Positions 32,949 through 44,384 are shown, counted from the first letter of the stretch. The stretch is 64,000 nt of DNA from Macrosoma leucophasiata (GCA_036365455.1 JAWQUS010000022.1:1736001-1800000), one strand, 5' to 3'. Notes: generated by a model from the letters alone, not told the origin. Numbers and translations are program-made.

Positions 32949-33116
32949 ATAAAAACAAGAGTTGGAGAGTTGAGAATCACATTGCTCAAAGTCTGTAATA
33001 CGGACGGTACATTGTTTCAACTGGACGAAAACGACGTGTCAGATGTGCCAGTAGAGCGGACACTAAAAAAGCTTCCCGTTCCAAGTCTTGTAATGAAAGG
33101 AAATAGGATATTTTAG
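32949..33116 (+). CDS. Candidate terminal exon, unknown protein
   Basis: Preceded by TTTTTATAATTTCAG. The open frame reads IKTRVGELRITLLKVC, then LDENDVSDVPVERTLKKLPV, PSLVMKGNRIF and TAG at 33114. The acidic/basic pattern looks coding. A SINE-A lies immediately downstream. Could be a decayed transposon exon. Confidence 0.35.
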   Translation: MKTRVGELRITLLKVCNTDGTLFQLDENDVSDVPVERTLKKLPVPSLVMKGNRIF

Positions 33117-33128
33117 GAATTTAATTAT

Positions 33129-33425
33129 GTTTTTTTTTTTTTTTATGTAATAAAAGTGGCAAACAAGCATGCAGTTCACATTGATGTTAAGTGATGACTG
33201 CAGCCTATAGACAACCACACAATGACCAGAGGTCAAAATGCAGATGCGCTGCCACTCTTGAGACATTAGGTGTTATGCCTCTGTGCCGGAAATTACAGGG
33301 CCGTACATTACCACCTGACCGGAACACGATAGTGATGAACACTACCATTTAGCGGCAAGTATATTAGGTAATGCGGTGGTGCCTACGCCCGCGAGCTCCG
33401 TCACTGGAGCTCTACCACCAGTAAA
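33129..33425 (-). mobile_element. SINE-A1 copy
   Basis: T-run, core, perfect hairpin end. Confidence 0.85.
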
Positions 33426-34390
33426 AATGTTTTTGAAAAGTGATTATTTTGTTTCTACTTACTATAACTAGTACTATAGACTTATAGACTGAGTTAGTTA
33501 AAAGTTATTTTCGTTACACCTGAAAAGTTATTGTTAAGTTTTCTATTTTGCTAATTTTGTTTATGACCAAAATATGTATTGTTTAATATTTCTTAATAAA
33601 TAATTAATATGTTGTTCATTGTTACGGACACTGTCTCAGTTTGCAGGTATTTATTTAGTTGTTATTTTTTGTCAATACTGAAAAGTTTATGACTCAGACT
33701 TCTATTTTGCGAATGTTATTTAATGACCAAAAAGTTGTTCGTTAAATATTTCATAACAACTACTTAATAATTATCTCTTAATATGTTGTCTATAAATAAT
33801 GAAATAACTTCAGTATTAGCAAGTTTTCAGTGGGCTGTTTTGAAGACTGTTTTTTTACAGGTTGTAATAAATAAAGTAAAGTAAAGGAGATGTTGCAAAA
33901 ATGTATGGACCTCCGGCCATGTATTGTACACAATATCATTAAGCAGGCAAAATCAATATAAAAACGTTTTTACTGCATATTTTCACTTATTTAGCTTTGT
34001 TTGCAGTTACAAAACATAATTTGCAGTTAGAATTGCAACTTAAAACCAACATGGCGAATATGGCGGACGATGTCATTTTGACATTTTCATTTTTTAAATT
34101 GTTTTTTGATTATCTAGTACTTGGAGAAAAAATATATTTTATAAATACTATCGGAATCGATTGATACCAAGCGTTGGCTGTATCGCCGCCGTGTTGAACA
34201 TGGTTGAAAATGATAAAATCGTTTGAATTAAATGTGGTGGTAACTCTAAAATATGTTCTTGATTAAATTAATTGTATTGTTTTCGGATTCTTCTATAATT
34301 TACCCATTTTTTGAGGACATGTACGAACCAGGGCCGAGCTCGCAACATCTCCTTTGTTACATTGAACTAAATAGTTGTCTGTATTTTAAT
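33426..34390. other. AT-rich intergenic
   Basis: No gene or named repeat. GACCAAAA-containing stretches near 33565 and 33722 are loosely similar to each other. Confidence 0.4.
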
Positions 34391-34686
34391 TTACTGGTAG
34401 CAGAGTTCCAATAAATCAAAATACAGACTAAGAGCTCTAGGCGTAGGCACCACCGCATTACCCAACCTATCTGCCGCCATATGGTAGGGTTAAGCACTAT
34501 CGTGTTCCGGCTAGATGGTAATATACGGCCCCGTAATAACTTAGACATAATAACTCAGGTCTCAGGGGTGGCAACACATCTTCATTTTGATCTCTGGTCT
34601 TTATGCGGGTGTCTATAGGCTGCAGTCATCACTTAACAGCAATGTGAACTGCATACTTGTCTGCCGGCTTCATTACATAAAAAAAA
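34391..34686 (+). mobile_element. SINE-A2, near full-length
   Basis: Starts TTACTGGTAGCAGAG, ends in an A-run. It carries an enlarged 5' hairpin loop. Confidence 0.8.
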
Positions 34687-35032
34687 GTATTATTATTGTC
34701 GTAAGTATTTGTCATTTGAACCTAAGATATAAGTGGCATTATTAGATATTAAAATATTTGCAATAAATCTGAAATTTCCTAAGAACTGTGTCCTTTAATC
34801 AGTACCCTGTTAGCCTCGTCAGTTCCGTGGCACTCAAATTTACAAAAATCCAGATATTTCGAAAACTAATTTAAAAAGTTACTGGCCCAATTGAGGATGG
34901 TTTTAGTATTGTATTACCTACCTCTCCATTTCAAAAAATCTTTTGCTTTTGTTCAAAAAGTGTGTAAACAAAATGAAGGTAAAAGTCGCCCAACTTTTGT
35001 AGAAGTGTCCATAAGTGACATGTAAGTAAAGG
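34687..35032. other. Unassigned
   Basis: No feature recognised. Confidence 0.3.
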
Positions 35033-35336
35033 TACTGGTGGTAGAGCTCCAGCGACGGAGCTCGCGGGCGTAGGTACCACCGCATTACCTAATATACTTG
35101 CCGATAAATGATAGTGTTCAGCACTATCGTGTTCCGGTCAGGTGGTTAATGTACGGCCCTGTAATTTCCGGCACAGAGGCGTAACGGCATAACATCTTAG
35201 GCCGCAGAACCGCAGAAGTAGAAACGCATCTGCATTTTGACTTGGTCTTTCTTTGGTTGTCTATAGGCTTCAGTCATCACTTAACATCAATGTGAACTGC
35301 ATGCGTGTTTGCCACTTTCATAACATTAAAAATATA
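35033..35336 (+). mobile_element. SINE-A1 with ideal 5' fold
   Basis: The 5' end shows GGTGGTA (35037-35043) pairing with TACCACC (35075-35081), and GAGCTCC (35044-35050) pairing with GGAGCTC (35057-35063). The rest is the standard core and A-rich tail. Confidence 0.85.
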
Positions 35337-35344
35337 TGTATTAA

Positions 35345-35565
35345 CTAGCTGTCCCGCTATATATACGGATTATTTGTATGGGAAAATGAATTTGTGGTTT
35401 TTACGATTTCCCTTGAATTTCTTCATGTTTTCTTACCTTTTAAACCTTCCCTGGACTTCCAGAAATCATTCAAAACCAAAATTAGCCAAATCGGTCCAGC
35501 CGTTCTCGAGTTTTAGCGAGACTAACGAACAGCAATTGATTTTTATTTATATATATAGATTAATT
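35345..35565 (+). repeat. R-N repeat
   Basis: CTAGCTGTCCCGC start; GGTCCAGCCGTTCTCGAG; compare 14553. Confidence 0.7.
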
Positions 35566-35739
35566 GGCTTGATTTTTACTCCCGTCTCGATTTTCGCCCC
35601 TGGTCCCGATTTATTTTACCTACTGTCCCGATTTAAAACAAATCGGACCATTCAACACTACTGATTTACCCTTGTGCCAAGTACCTACTTATTTGTTGGT
35701 TTTAAGCATTAGCCACAATATTCGCCACAAATTAAAAAT

Positions 35740-35880
35740 ACGCTTACACTCACAGCCCCACAGTAGGTATAAACCTGTGTCGTGGGTGCCGTTGTACACA
35801 AGCAACACATACAAACACCCAGACCCGAAACAAATATCTGTAGGTCATACAAATATTTGGAATCAAACGGTCATCTCAAA
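35740..35880 (-). mobile_element. SINE-K copy
   Basis: Tail and part of the tRNA-like head (TGAGATGACCGTTTGATTC on the minus strand). Confidence 0.75.
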
Positions 35881-35914
35881 GCGCTGGAACAACCGGGTCG
35901 TCGAAAAAATAAAT

Positions 35915-36052
35915 AAACACAGTGTCATCCCTTTCCCCTTCCTAAATAATGGGGTGCTCGCGTGACGTCACTCGCCTAGGCGTTACGGGTGTCGCGACGT
36001 GGCGGCGGCGGTTAGGGGGAACCTGGGGGAACCTGGGGGAACACAGATTAAC
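35915..36052. repeat. R-M repeat and 10-bp tandem
   Basis: GCGTGACGTCACTCGCCTAGG, then GGGGGAACCT repeated three times at about 36018-36048. Confidence 0.5.
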
Positions 36053-36081
36053 TCTACTTATGGAACAATGTAGAAGTGTTA

Positions 36082-36300
36082 GAAGCACGCATGGCTCCGC
36101 GGCTGATATAGATCGTAAGCGTTAGGGTGTGTGATGGGTGACCGCTGGTGGTAAATTAAAATGCGCGTTTCCGTGCTCCGGAGGGCACGTTAAGCCGCCG
36201 GTCCCGGTTGCTATCGATAGATAGCATTCTTTAAACCTTGTCGGAGGCCTTATGGGCGGTTTGAAAACATCCGACAGCGGGTTGGCCACTAACCTCACTC
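36082..36300 (+). mobile_element. SINE-5S, 3'-truncated
   Basis: GATGGGTGACCGCTGG and CTATCGATAGATAGC present. A deletion removes the box A region. Confidence 0.75.
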
Positions 36301-36307
36301 TCTCGCC

Positions 36308-36707
36308 GACTGGTCACTTGGCAGTGCTCAACGGTGCTATTTTCACGTTCGTTTCTGCCCAGAACGTGTAAATTGTGGAACGAACTTTTTTTTTATGTAA
36401 TGGAAGTGGTAAACAAGCATGCAGTTCACATTGATGCTAAGTGATGACTGTAGCCTATAGACACTTACACAAAGACCAAGGTCGTAATGCAGTCGGCATT
36501 ACCACTCCTGAGGCCTAAGGTGTTATGCCTCTGTGCCGGAAATTACAGGGCCGTACATTACCACCTTACTAACACTACCATTAAGCGGCAAGTATATAAG
36601 GTAATGCGGTGGTGCCTACGCCCGCGAGCTCCGTCACTGGAGCTCTATCACGCAAACTTCCCTCTGAGGTGTTCCCTCGGTGCATTATGGGGTTCTTCAA
36701 AAATGGC
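36308..36707 (+). mobile_element. CR1-like LINE 3' fragment interrupted by SINE-A
   Basis: 36308-36384 (CAGAACGTGTAAATTGTGGAA) and 36652-36707 (AAACTTCCCTCTGAGG) are contiguous in the LINE copy at 49490-49620. Confidence 0.8.
36387..36650 (-). mobile_element. SINE-A1 inserted in LINE fragment
   Basis: Splits the LINE at AACTT, which is repeated on both sides. Confidence 0.8.
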
Positions 36708-36944
36708 CACCAGTAAATGTGTTGTTTATTTCATACTAATCAAAATCGCTTACTCATTGTGTTACTACTTGTGAATCATGACCAAAAACGGCAATAAAGC
36801 TGTCGCCATGAAATTCATAGAACAAAAATAGAGCAGTCAATAGATGTGTCATCCTGTTTTCCGCGAATGGTAGACAAAGGGAGACGAATCCCGAAAATAA
36901 TTCGCCAATATTAGTCACGTCTGATTTAGGGAGCACGTTTTACA
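36708..36944. other. Unassigned
   Basis: Starts with CCACCAGTAAAT, the SINE-A 5' terminal word, so a scrap of another SINE-A is possible. Confidence 0.3.
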
Positions 36945-37226
36945 AGCAAACTTCCTGCCGCGGCGGACTGGAGTGGAGTAGCCATAGCGTTTATTACCGA
37001 TGCAAAACAGTCTGTAATTTTTTGCGGGGGGAAATGCGTGCGACCCATATGCACACTACAAAAATCGTCTATTACTACGAAACTCACACCTTGACTTTAA
37101 CAAAATACAGAAACAATTTCACGCACACATTTAAACATCTAGGCGACAGGTATAGGTCCATTTGGGCTTGTACTTTGACAGAGGGGAAAGTCTGCTTATG
37201 GCTACTCCCCTCCGGTGTTGCTCTAT
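36945..37226 (-). mobile_element. MITE-G copy
   Basis: GACTGGAGTGGAGTAGCC to GGTGTTGCTCTAT. Confidence 0.75.
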
Positions 37227-37321
37227 GGGTTCGGGCATATAGAAAGAATGTCGAATGAGCGAATGACTAAACAGATGTACAGTGCGAATGTAGATGGTTG
37301 CAGAGGCCCAGTAAGACCAAT

Positions 37322-37489
37322 CTTTTTTTATGTAATAACAGTGGCAAACAAGCATGCAGTTCACATTGATGTTAAGTGGTGACTGCAGCCTATACACACC
37401 CACACAATGACCAGAGGTCAAAATGCAGATACGCTGCCACTTCTAAGGCATTAGGTGTTATGCCTCTGTGCCGGAAATTACAGGACCGT
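37322..37489 (-). mobile_element. SINE-A1, 5'-truncated
   Basis: T-run to GGAAATTACAGGACCG, then fused to an RTE tail. Confidence 0.8.
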
Positions 37490-37492
37490 AAG

Positions 37493-37663
37493 AAGTAGAC
37501 TGACCTACCATGAACAAATAGGTCAAGTTCTGTCTGATAGTGCGGTCAAAAGTCTTATGAAGAATGATGAAGGTAGACGAGGCACGAGAGGTATGTCGGG
37601 ATATCTGGCGCTCTACACTCTCTGCCTACCCCGTTAGGGACCTGGCGTGAGGTTACATACTTA
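37493..37663 (+). repeat. RTE-type LINE 3' end
   Basis: CTACCATGAACAAATAGGTC, then CTACCCCGTTAGGGACC. Confidence 0.7.
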
Positions 37664-37761
37664 ATTGGAAAGAAGTGTAAACCCAATCGTAAAAAGGCAC
37701 CACGATTTTTACTAGTATTAATGCCTAGATATCTTCAAACGTCAAAATTGTATTAAATTAA

Positions 37762-38077
37762 ACGTAACTTCACGCCTGTAATCTCCGAAGGGGTAGGCAG
37801 AGGTAAATGCATGCATTCAAGCATACATGCAAACACCCACGATTCGCCGGTTACGTCTTTGGCCACTGTTACAGATGGCGAGCCTATTGACATCTCCAGG
37901 CACATCAACAATGTTCGAGGTACTGGGAAACTTCCAGAAAATGGAAAAGTCCCAATAGAACCAGAGAAAAAGGATTTTATTTCGTTATCTCTGGTAGCCC
38001 CTGACCTGGAAACTGAACCCAAGACCCCACACGTCGTAGTAGTGGCCTGCTACCACAAGGCTGCTAAGGCAGTTAAC
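37762..38077 (-). mobile_element. SINE-B copy
   Basis: Tail at left, degenerate tRNA-like head ending CTAAGGCAGTTAAC. The 146-codon frame inside is not a gene. Confidence 0.85.
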
Positions 38078-38599
38078 TTGCTCAGCATTATCTGTCAATT
38101 TCAATTGACAGCTCAATTCCGTAATTCGTACCACTTTATTTTAGTACTAGCTGCTGCCCGCAACGTCGTCTGCGTGAAGGCAGTACAGCACCAAACATAC
38201 CTAAGATGCCAGTGTCGCTTTAGCATTATAAGCAAACATCTTTTAAAATAGCATTAAATTAAAACTAAGTTTTTTTGCAAGCGAAGCAAGTGAAGGGAGT
38301 CATATGGGAATGCTGCTGAGTTCAGTCAAAAGATTTCTGAAGGAAATAGAGAAAATAATGCGGGAATATATTCTCGGACACAAAAGAGTAAAAATACGTA
38401 CAAAGGTTTCAAACCTTACGATACTTTCCTATAAACTAGGTAGTTATTCTGCTGGGAGCCAAAATTTAAGGAGAGTCAGGACTGGTGACGCGGTAGCAAG
38501 CGACGTACAGTTGCCCGTGTGAGAAGCATCTCGTCCTGAGGTTAACACCCGCTGACCTCAGTGGCTGCCCCTACGACTTATTGATGGTCATCGCGAAGC
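38078..38599. other. Unassigned, adjoining Helitron remnant
   Basis: 38145-38180 (CTGCTGCCCGCAACGTCGTC) looks like a common repeat end. The Helitron 3' terminus should lie in this interval but I cannot place it. Confidence 0.35.
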
Positions 38600-40130
38600 A
38601 AACATTAAACTGTACGCGCTTGAACTGGAAACGTGAAGTTATGAGGTATGAGGGGAATACGTGGTATTGCCTCACCAATGCCACAACCCGTAAGAATTTT
38701 CGCCTCAATGGTGTGTCTGTGGAGCGAGATGGCTTTAAGGCGGGTCCCGTTATACAACTTCAGAGGAGATAAGTTCCGAAGAAGCATAATCGGGACACCT
38801 ACCATCAGCTTGATGATATGCGATGGAAGTCCGTTTGCTGACAGGAAGTTCAGAAATGCCATGGAATAATATGTGGCGTTATCTTGCTCGACGACAGTAT
38901 TTATAGAGGTATAGATGACTTCATTTCCTATTAATTGCTGCAGCCTGATCATTTTTCGGCGTCAAAATGGCCCGCTCACACACACCTAAAACGTTGTATT
39001 CTGCTGGTGCGGTATACGACTGACGTCCCTGTAGACACCGAGAATGAGTTCTTCTAAGCTGGATACATCTCTGCCGAGAGACTCTGGAAGCACCACCTGT
39101 CCACCTCTTCTGGTAGAGTGCTTTCGCGAAGACTTAGAAGGACATCAGAAAATTCTTGAGCACGTGCATTGTCGCCGAGCCGAGCTCTCATATTAATGGT
39201 CAAGCGCAGCGTACAAACTCGTTATGATCGTTTCAACAAAGCATTCACCTAGTCAGCCCGCGATCTTATCGCCTTACCGCATCCCAGACAATCCAGAGAG
39301 CAATCCTTGAGCACGTGTCCCTTATCACTGTTACATAACACACCAAAAACAGTCATTTCGCTCTCTAAATGTAAGGGAATTTTAAACATGGCATGTACTG
39401 TCTTGCTATTCGGAAGCAGTGTGGCAGCAATTCCCCACGACGCTACAGCAATAGCAATTTTGCCTTGCCTCGTGAACTCTTCAAGTATGCCAGTGATAAC
39501 AAATGTTTTTCCTGTTCCACCAGGAGCATCCAAAATCCAGGAGATTTTTTTTTTACCCTGGTTTTGCCCAACGCTTTCGAGGACGGTATCATAAATTTGT
39601 TTTTGCTCTGAAGAGAACAAAGCGACATGGTCATTTCGCCCGAATCGTAATTTGTCTCAACGTTATACTCCCAATTTCTACGGTCTTTATGCGGTGATGA
39701 TTTGGGGAGCTGGTAATCCATATTCGATAGTTCAATCGGTGGTGGAAATGACCACATCCTGAATTGAACTAATACAGGTGTTCAGCATGCGTTCATTAGT
39801 TACTTCGACTTAGTCTCCAGTAGCACGTGTCTCAAAGCTCGTAGAAAATCTTCAGACAGATGATGGCGATACTTCTCCGTCACTGACGCTTGCTTCCGCA
39901 AGGGTGTAATCCCAGTTTTGGTAATCGTCGAGAAGGTGACGAGCTACGCAGGCTGCGCGGTAAGTGGGATACTCCACGCCATCAACTCCATGTCCTCATA
40001 AAAGTGAAATACGTTGGGCCTCGAACCGTGTAAAGCAACAACCGCAGGAAAAAGCTTTCGCCATTATTTGGAAGCACGGTACCTATAAACCTTACCCGAT
40101 GCGGTGTCCTTGAAAATTCTCGGATATTCA
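38600..40130 (-). pseudogene. Helitron Rep/helicase gene, helicase part, decayed
   Basis: Minus strand, 5' to 3': residues around WSFPPPIELSNMDY (39757), then after a frameshift SSEQKQIYDTVLESV, WILDAPGGTGKTFVITG (Walker A, about 39510) and VASWGIAATLLPNSKTVHAM. A broken middle part includes VLPESLGRDVSSLEELI. The C-terminal helicase block 38600-38952 reads INTVVEQDN, GLPSHIIKLMVGVPIMLLRN, LYNGTRL and GIGEAIPRIPLIP. These are the PIF1-like helicase motifs of Helitrons, rolling-circle transposons. The Rep nuclease domain was not found. Frameshifts and stops make it non-functional. Confidence 0.85.
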
Positions 40131-40179
40131 TGCAAAATTTGAAAGAAATCCAGATCTATTAGAGATGAGATCTATTACT

Positions 40180-40720
40180 TTTTGAGTTTAGCTCGCACAT
40201 ACATACAGACAAACAACAACAGACAAAACAAACACTATATTTGGCTTCGATATAGTAGATCACGCCCCAAGTATTCTTTAAAACAAAAAAATCAGACATT
40301 TGACTTTCCGACAATTTTAAAGATTTACAGCTCTTCCCCCGTAGGCGATAGCGTGATAATATGTAGCCTATATGTTGACCGGACCTGTTAGTAATATTCA
40401 TCCAAAATTTACTTCAAATTTTGCATTAATATTACTAACAGGTGCCATTTAGTAGGTGTTGTAGATCACGTCCCAAGTATTCTTTTAAAAAATATTCAAT
40501 GTACAGTTTTGACTTTCCTACGATTTTATTAAATGTAGAGATTCCCGTGGGAATGAGGGATTTTCCTGCAGTAAAAAGTAGCCTAAATGTTGGCCAGGCT
40601 TAGTATCTATACACCATAAAAAGTTTCATTCGAATCCGTCCAGTATCTTCGGAGATTAGCCTGGACAAAGGGACAAACAGACAAACAGACAGACAATAAA
40701 TTTAAAAATCATTGAAAAGT
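40180..40720. repeat. R-J-like repeat with internal duplication
   Basis: GTAGATCACGCCCCAAGTATTC (about 40255) and GTAGATCACGTCCCAAGTATTC (about 40462) are tandem halves. CCTGTTAGTAATATT is mirrored by AATATTACTAACAGG near 40384 and 40430. Confidence 0.55.
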
Positions 40721-40805
40721 GTTCTAATACTATTTTAACATCGCCCCCAATTCGTTTTTCATAAATATATACAATGTACAGACACGCGGGTTTTACTGTT
40801 TTATT

Positions 40806-42570
40806 ATATCGTCGGTGATACTGCAAAAGCGCTTAACCAACATAGGAAAATACCGCGCATCTTCTAAAAATGAATTTTACAGGAGAGCAAAAAAACTGAA
40901 TTTCTTGTTGAATTTTTTTTGAATGATTGTTGCAAATTAAATTTTAGGTACTAAAGGAGAATTTTAACTCAATCTCACAAGTATTTAAGCGATATAATCA
41001 GTCATTAGTTAGAATAATCACTTACGCATTATTGAGGTAGCAAAATCTACACATTTTTGGTAGTTATTAGGCCTTATGCGCTATCAAACCAAAAAAAAAT
41101 ACAATGAAATAGTATAAAAATCTCAAATATTTTATATTTAAAACACCAAAATTAAACTTTCTTCAGATATTTATAATTATTAAACGTAATAGTTTGCTTG
41201 TAGCAAGTTATAAACATAAATCACCGAGTCTGAACAACAAAATCTTCTAAACTTAACAACTGGAACAAAAAGTATCTAACTTAATTAAAATAGAAACCAT
41301 AATTTCAGTCAAAATTGTCATCAAGTAGGTCTTATAACTTCTTATAGAGTAGCTTTTTTAAAAGCTACTCTATAAGAAGTCTTTTTTAAAGCTATAAGAA
41401 GTTATAAAAAAAGTAGAAAAGTATACAAAATAAAAAAAAACTTCTGAAACCAGAACTGAAGTATTTTAGTTAGTTAAAAGGTAGGTTATTGTAAAAATCG
41501 TGACGGTTTTCAACGTCTGTAAATGGTCATATCCAGTTTTAAGTATGGACTGCCTTCCAGACTATAACAAAGGAATACTGTCTATTAGAGTTTGTATGTT
41601 TTTAGGTCTCCTAGGCAAACTCTGAAGTCGTCTTCAAAATTCTTTTTATACTCAATTTTCCCATCAGTTCCGTATTTTAGCACCCGCAGATCTACAACAC
41701 AGTCGTCTTCAGCTTCGCCCAGGACGAATAGAGTCATACACTTGATATTCCTTTGTACTATAATCTTTGAAAAACGTATGATCTACTTGAACGGCTTTGT
41801 AAGCAAAAGGTTTTGTTCGAGCCTTCTTATTCAACGATAGATACTACATATATAGTAGAAATATTTCCATGTTTTTAAGCTTCTCTTAATAATAGAATGG
41901 ACCGAGTCTACTTCCATTTGTGTATGGCCTTTCTATAAGATATTTCTGGGTAATTGTGATCTTTTTGTTTGCAGCCAATCCAAGCAAGAGCATTAGAAAC
42001 TATAGCTTTCTTATTTTGCGAAGTATGTACAGCCGTTAGACCAGATGATGAGATCTTTGGGATCTTGGTCGAGTAAATTAGTAATGTCTACAAAGAAAGA
42101 AACATAGGTTTAATGCCTTTCGGTCACACGCAGTCTCATCAAACCAATAGCAGTTAGCTTGAGCCGTTCCCAGGTTGTAGATAGTGAAGTTATGCACAGA
42201 TATTTTTTTTAAATACAAGCCTTCAACATAGGGCACAGCTTCACAGATGGTAAAATGGAAAAATCTTCAGTAGTTCTTCGATAATAATACGAGTATATTT
42301 TTTCCAAGTAACGCGCAATACACTCTCACGCGCCTGTAACTTCCCGTAATTATGCGGTTTTAACGAAATTTTACCTGGAGTCTTACTGGCGCGGTTTTGA
42401 AAAAGTAAAATATCTCGCTCTCTGGTTGGTTATAGGCGTAAAGGATGACAGGAGAAGGAGCCAATCGGCAATAGAAACCTACAGCCGCGAAATCTCAATT
42501 TTGCTACTTTTGTAGTTCCGCGGTATTTTCCTATGTTGGATAAGCGGTATTGCAGTATCACCAACGATAT
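40806..42570 (-). mobile_element. DNA transposon with 52-bp TIRs
   Basis: TIRs 40806-40857 and 42519-42570 (start ATATCGT[C/T]GGTGATACTG) match at 48 of 52 positions by my count. Total length is 1,765 bp. Target duplication is probably TA or ATA. The interior encodes the DUF7869-like remnant on the minus strand and a 21-bp perfect hairpin at 41337-41380. Confidence 0.85.
41592..42250 (-). pseudogene. DUF7869-like transposon protein, decayed
   Basis: Fragments on the minus strand in three frames: VHNFTIYNLGTAQANCYWFD, DPKDLIIWSNGCTY, QNKKAIVSNALAWIGC, KGHTQMEVDSVHSIIK, then VQVDHTFFKDYSTKEYQVYD and DCVVDLRVLKYGTDGKIEYK before TAA at about 41590. This order (WS-D/N-GC...QN, then GHTQME-D) is what I recall of insect transposon proteins with an RNase-H-like DDE fold related to DUF7869; here the expected WSD is WSN. 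Lying inside matched TIRs, it is the likely transposase. Frameshifts and stops kill it. Confidence 0.65.
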
Positions 42571-43693
42571 GTATAGATGAGAGTTACCATCTTTCTTACC
42601 ATCACACTTCGTAGCTTTAGAGTCATAGCTCAATACAGCCACCCGACCAGCACCGCCTCGTTTTACGGCGTCCACTCGTTGTCGTCGGGTGGTCCATGGG
42701 TGAACGACGCGATATTACTTGTGAACCACTCGCGGTCAGCGCGCGATCCACTTGGGAACAGCTCGTTGGGAATGCAAAGTCAACGCAAGACAAGCAAGTG
42801 GTCACCGAGTGGTCACCGAGTGGTCCACACGCCGTCCGCGCTTGCGGCGTGTGGACCAAAAAAATAAAAAAAAAACAACACAAAAAAGTGAGTTTCCCCG
42901 CGTACCACAATCCCCATTTAGGACCACGCCCCCGACGCTTCGGGGGCAGATAGGCCCGGGGTACGAGGATTCGCCTCAATCCCCGAACCAACCCCCCTCC
43001 TTTGCGTTCGCGCGGAGGGAGGGATGATGAAGATTAGCTTGCGGTCGAGGCGATACGGGGCGGAGTTGATGTAATGTGTGCAGACCGCTCCAGGCAGTCG
43101 GGCGCTGGTAGGGTTAACACCCCTTTGCTGTCTAAATCCGGGCGAAAAAAAAACATTGATTATCATAACTTTTTATTTTATTTTTAACTTATAACATATC
43201 AACATAAAAACATGTATTTCTAAAATAAAAAAAATATTGTATTTTTTATTTTAGAAAGAAACTAAAGAGAGTGATCGTGATGAGAGTGATGAATGTTTTT
43301 TCTTCTTTTGATCCAAATACGACGCCTTCTCTTAGTTCTCTCTCGCACGTGGGTCAGAAGCAAACATTAAAACAAAGTAGGTACCTACACGCGCGCAAAT
43401 CATTAGCTAGCTAGCTACCCACTCTGGCCAGTAGTAGCGAGATAGTGGCGAGAAGGCCGTTGTCTAGCACGATCCAGATTTACGCCGCTCTTACCCATTT
43501 CGACTACGCGTGTCGTTACTTTTGAATAACTTGTTATTCCGGGAGAATTTTGTACATTTCAAATTCCTTCCTAGAGACGGGAGATTTTAATTTTCAGAAG
43601 TCAAATCCAGGAGACTCCCGGAATTCCGGGAGAGGTGGGAACCCTAGGCGCTGGTCGGGTGCCGGGTAATCGTAGTGAGCTATGACCCTTAAC
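42571..43693. other. GC-rich unassigned block with hairpin
   Basis: GGTCCACACGCCG (42822-42834) pairs with CGGCGTGTGGACC (42845-42857). GTGGTCACCGA repeats precede it. 42930-43170 is C-rich. At 43215-43257 an AT palindrome (TTTCTAAAATAAAAAA...) occurs. Probably transposon ends, family unknown. The open frames here are compositional. Confidence 0.4.
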
Positions 43694-43939
43694 CACACCG
43701 TGGACACTCCGCCAAAATTCCATACAAACCATTGATATGCAAAAAACCCAAGATGCACACTCAACGTCTCAATACCGTCCGCTCGCAACTAGCGCTAAAA
43801 TTCACATTTAGCGCTCATTTTAAATAGTTAGTGTTGGGTAGGACACGCTTTCAGAATGAGTTTGTAAGAGGAGCCTCTTTTTAATCGGGCGGGACGTCGA
43901 AGTGTCCACTCTATACGTAGTATTATTACATATTCTTTG
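43694..43939 (+). mobile_element. MITE-C copy, perfect 7-bp target duplication
   Basis: CCTTAAC at 43687-43693 and 43940-43946. Ends CACACCGTGG and ATTCTTTG. Confidence 0.9.
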
Positions 43940-43946
43940 CCTTAAC

Positions 43947-44384
43947 GTTAATGTTTAGTGAACCTGTCTGATCAGTGTCATAATTATCTTCAGTCTGAAT
44001 CGCTAAGCACTTAAAAGACGCATTAATGAAGATAATAATAATTACTATAAAACATTCCCTTACCATATGGTTCCCATATGATTCCCATCGCTTACCATCT
44101 GTTATGTTCACCAAACAATCCATTATCGACCATATCACACTCGGCTTAGATTGTTTCTCGTTTGGCTTTTTGTAGATTCCTTTATAGGGCATTTTTGTGT
44201 CGTTTTACGCGATGACCGTTACATTTATTTTTTTCATTTGAAATGGAATCTTATAATTTTTCCTTCTCTAACTTAAAGGAATCTGTTAAAGTTAGAGAAG
44301 GATGTGAAATGTTACAATAACTTAAACAAATATCGTGGTGCAACCCAGGCGTAATCTTATATAGTTAGTAGAACTACTCTACTA
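43947..44384. other. Unassigned, with 14-bp hairpin
   Basis: TCCTTCTCTAACTT (44261-44274) pairs with AAGTTAGAGAAGGA (44289-44302). Confidence 0.4.

Noticed and set aside
37811..38251. 146-codon open frame on the plus strand
   Set aside because: It is antisense to a SINE-B copy; other SINE-B copies carry stops in this frame.
39307..39697. Plus-strand frames of 64-95 codons
   Set aside because: Antisense to the Helitron helicase, whose Walker A motif is on the minus strand.
42577..43166. Several 80-120-codon frames on both strands
   Set aside because: They overlap in all frames across a GC-rich block, which suppresses stops; no conserved motif seen.
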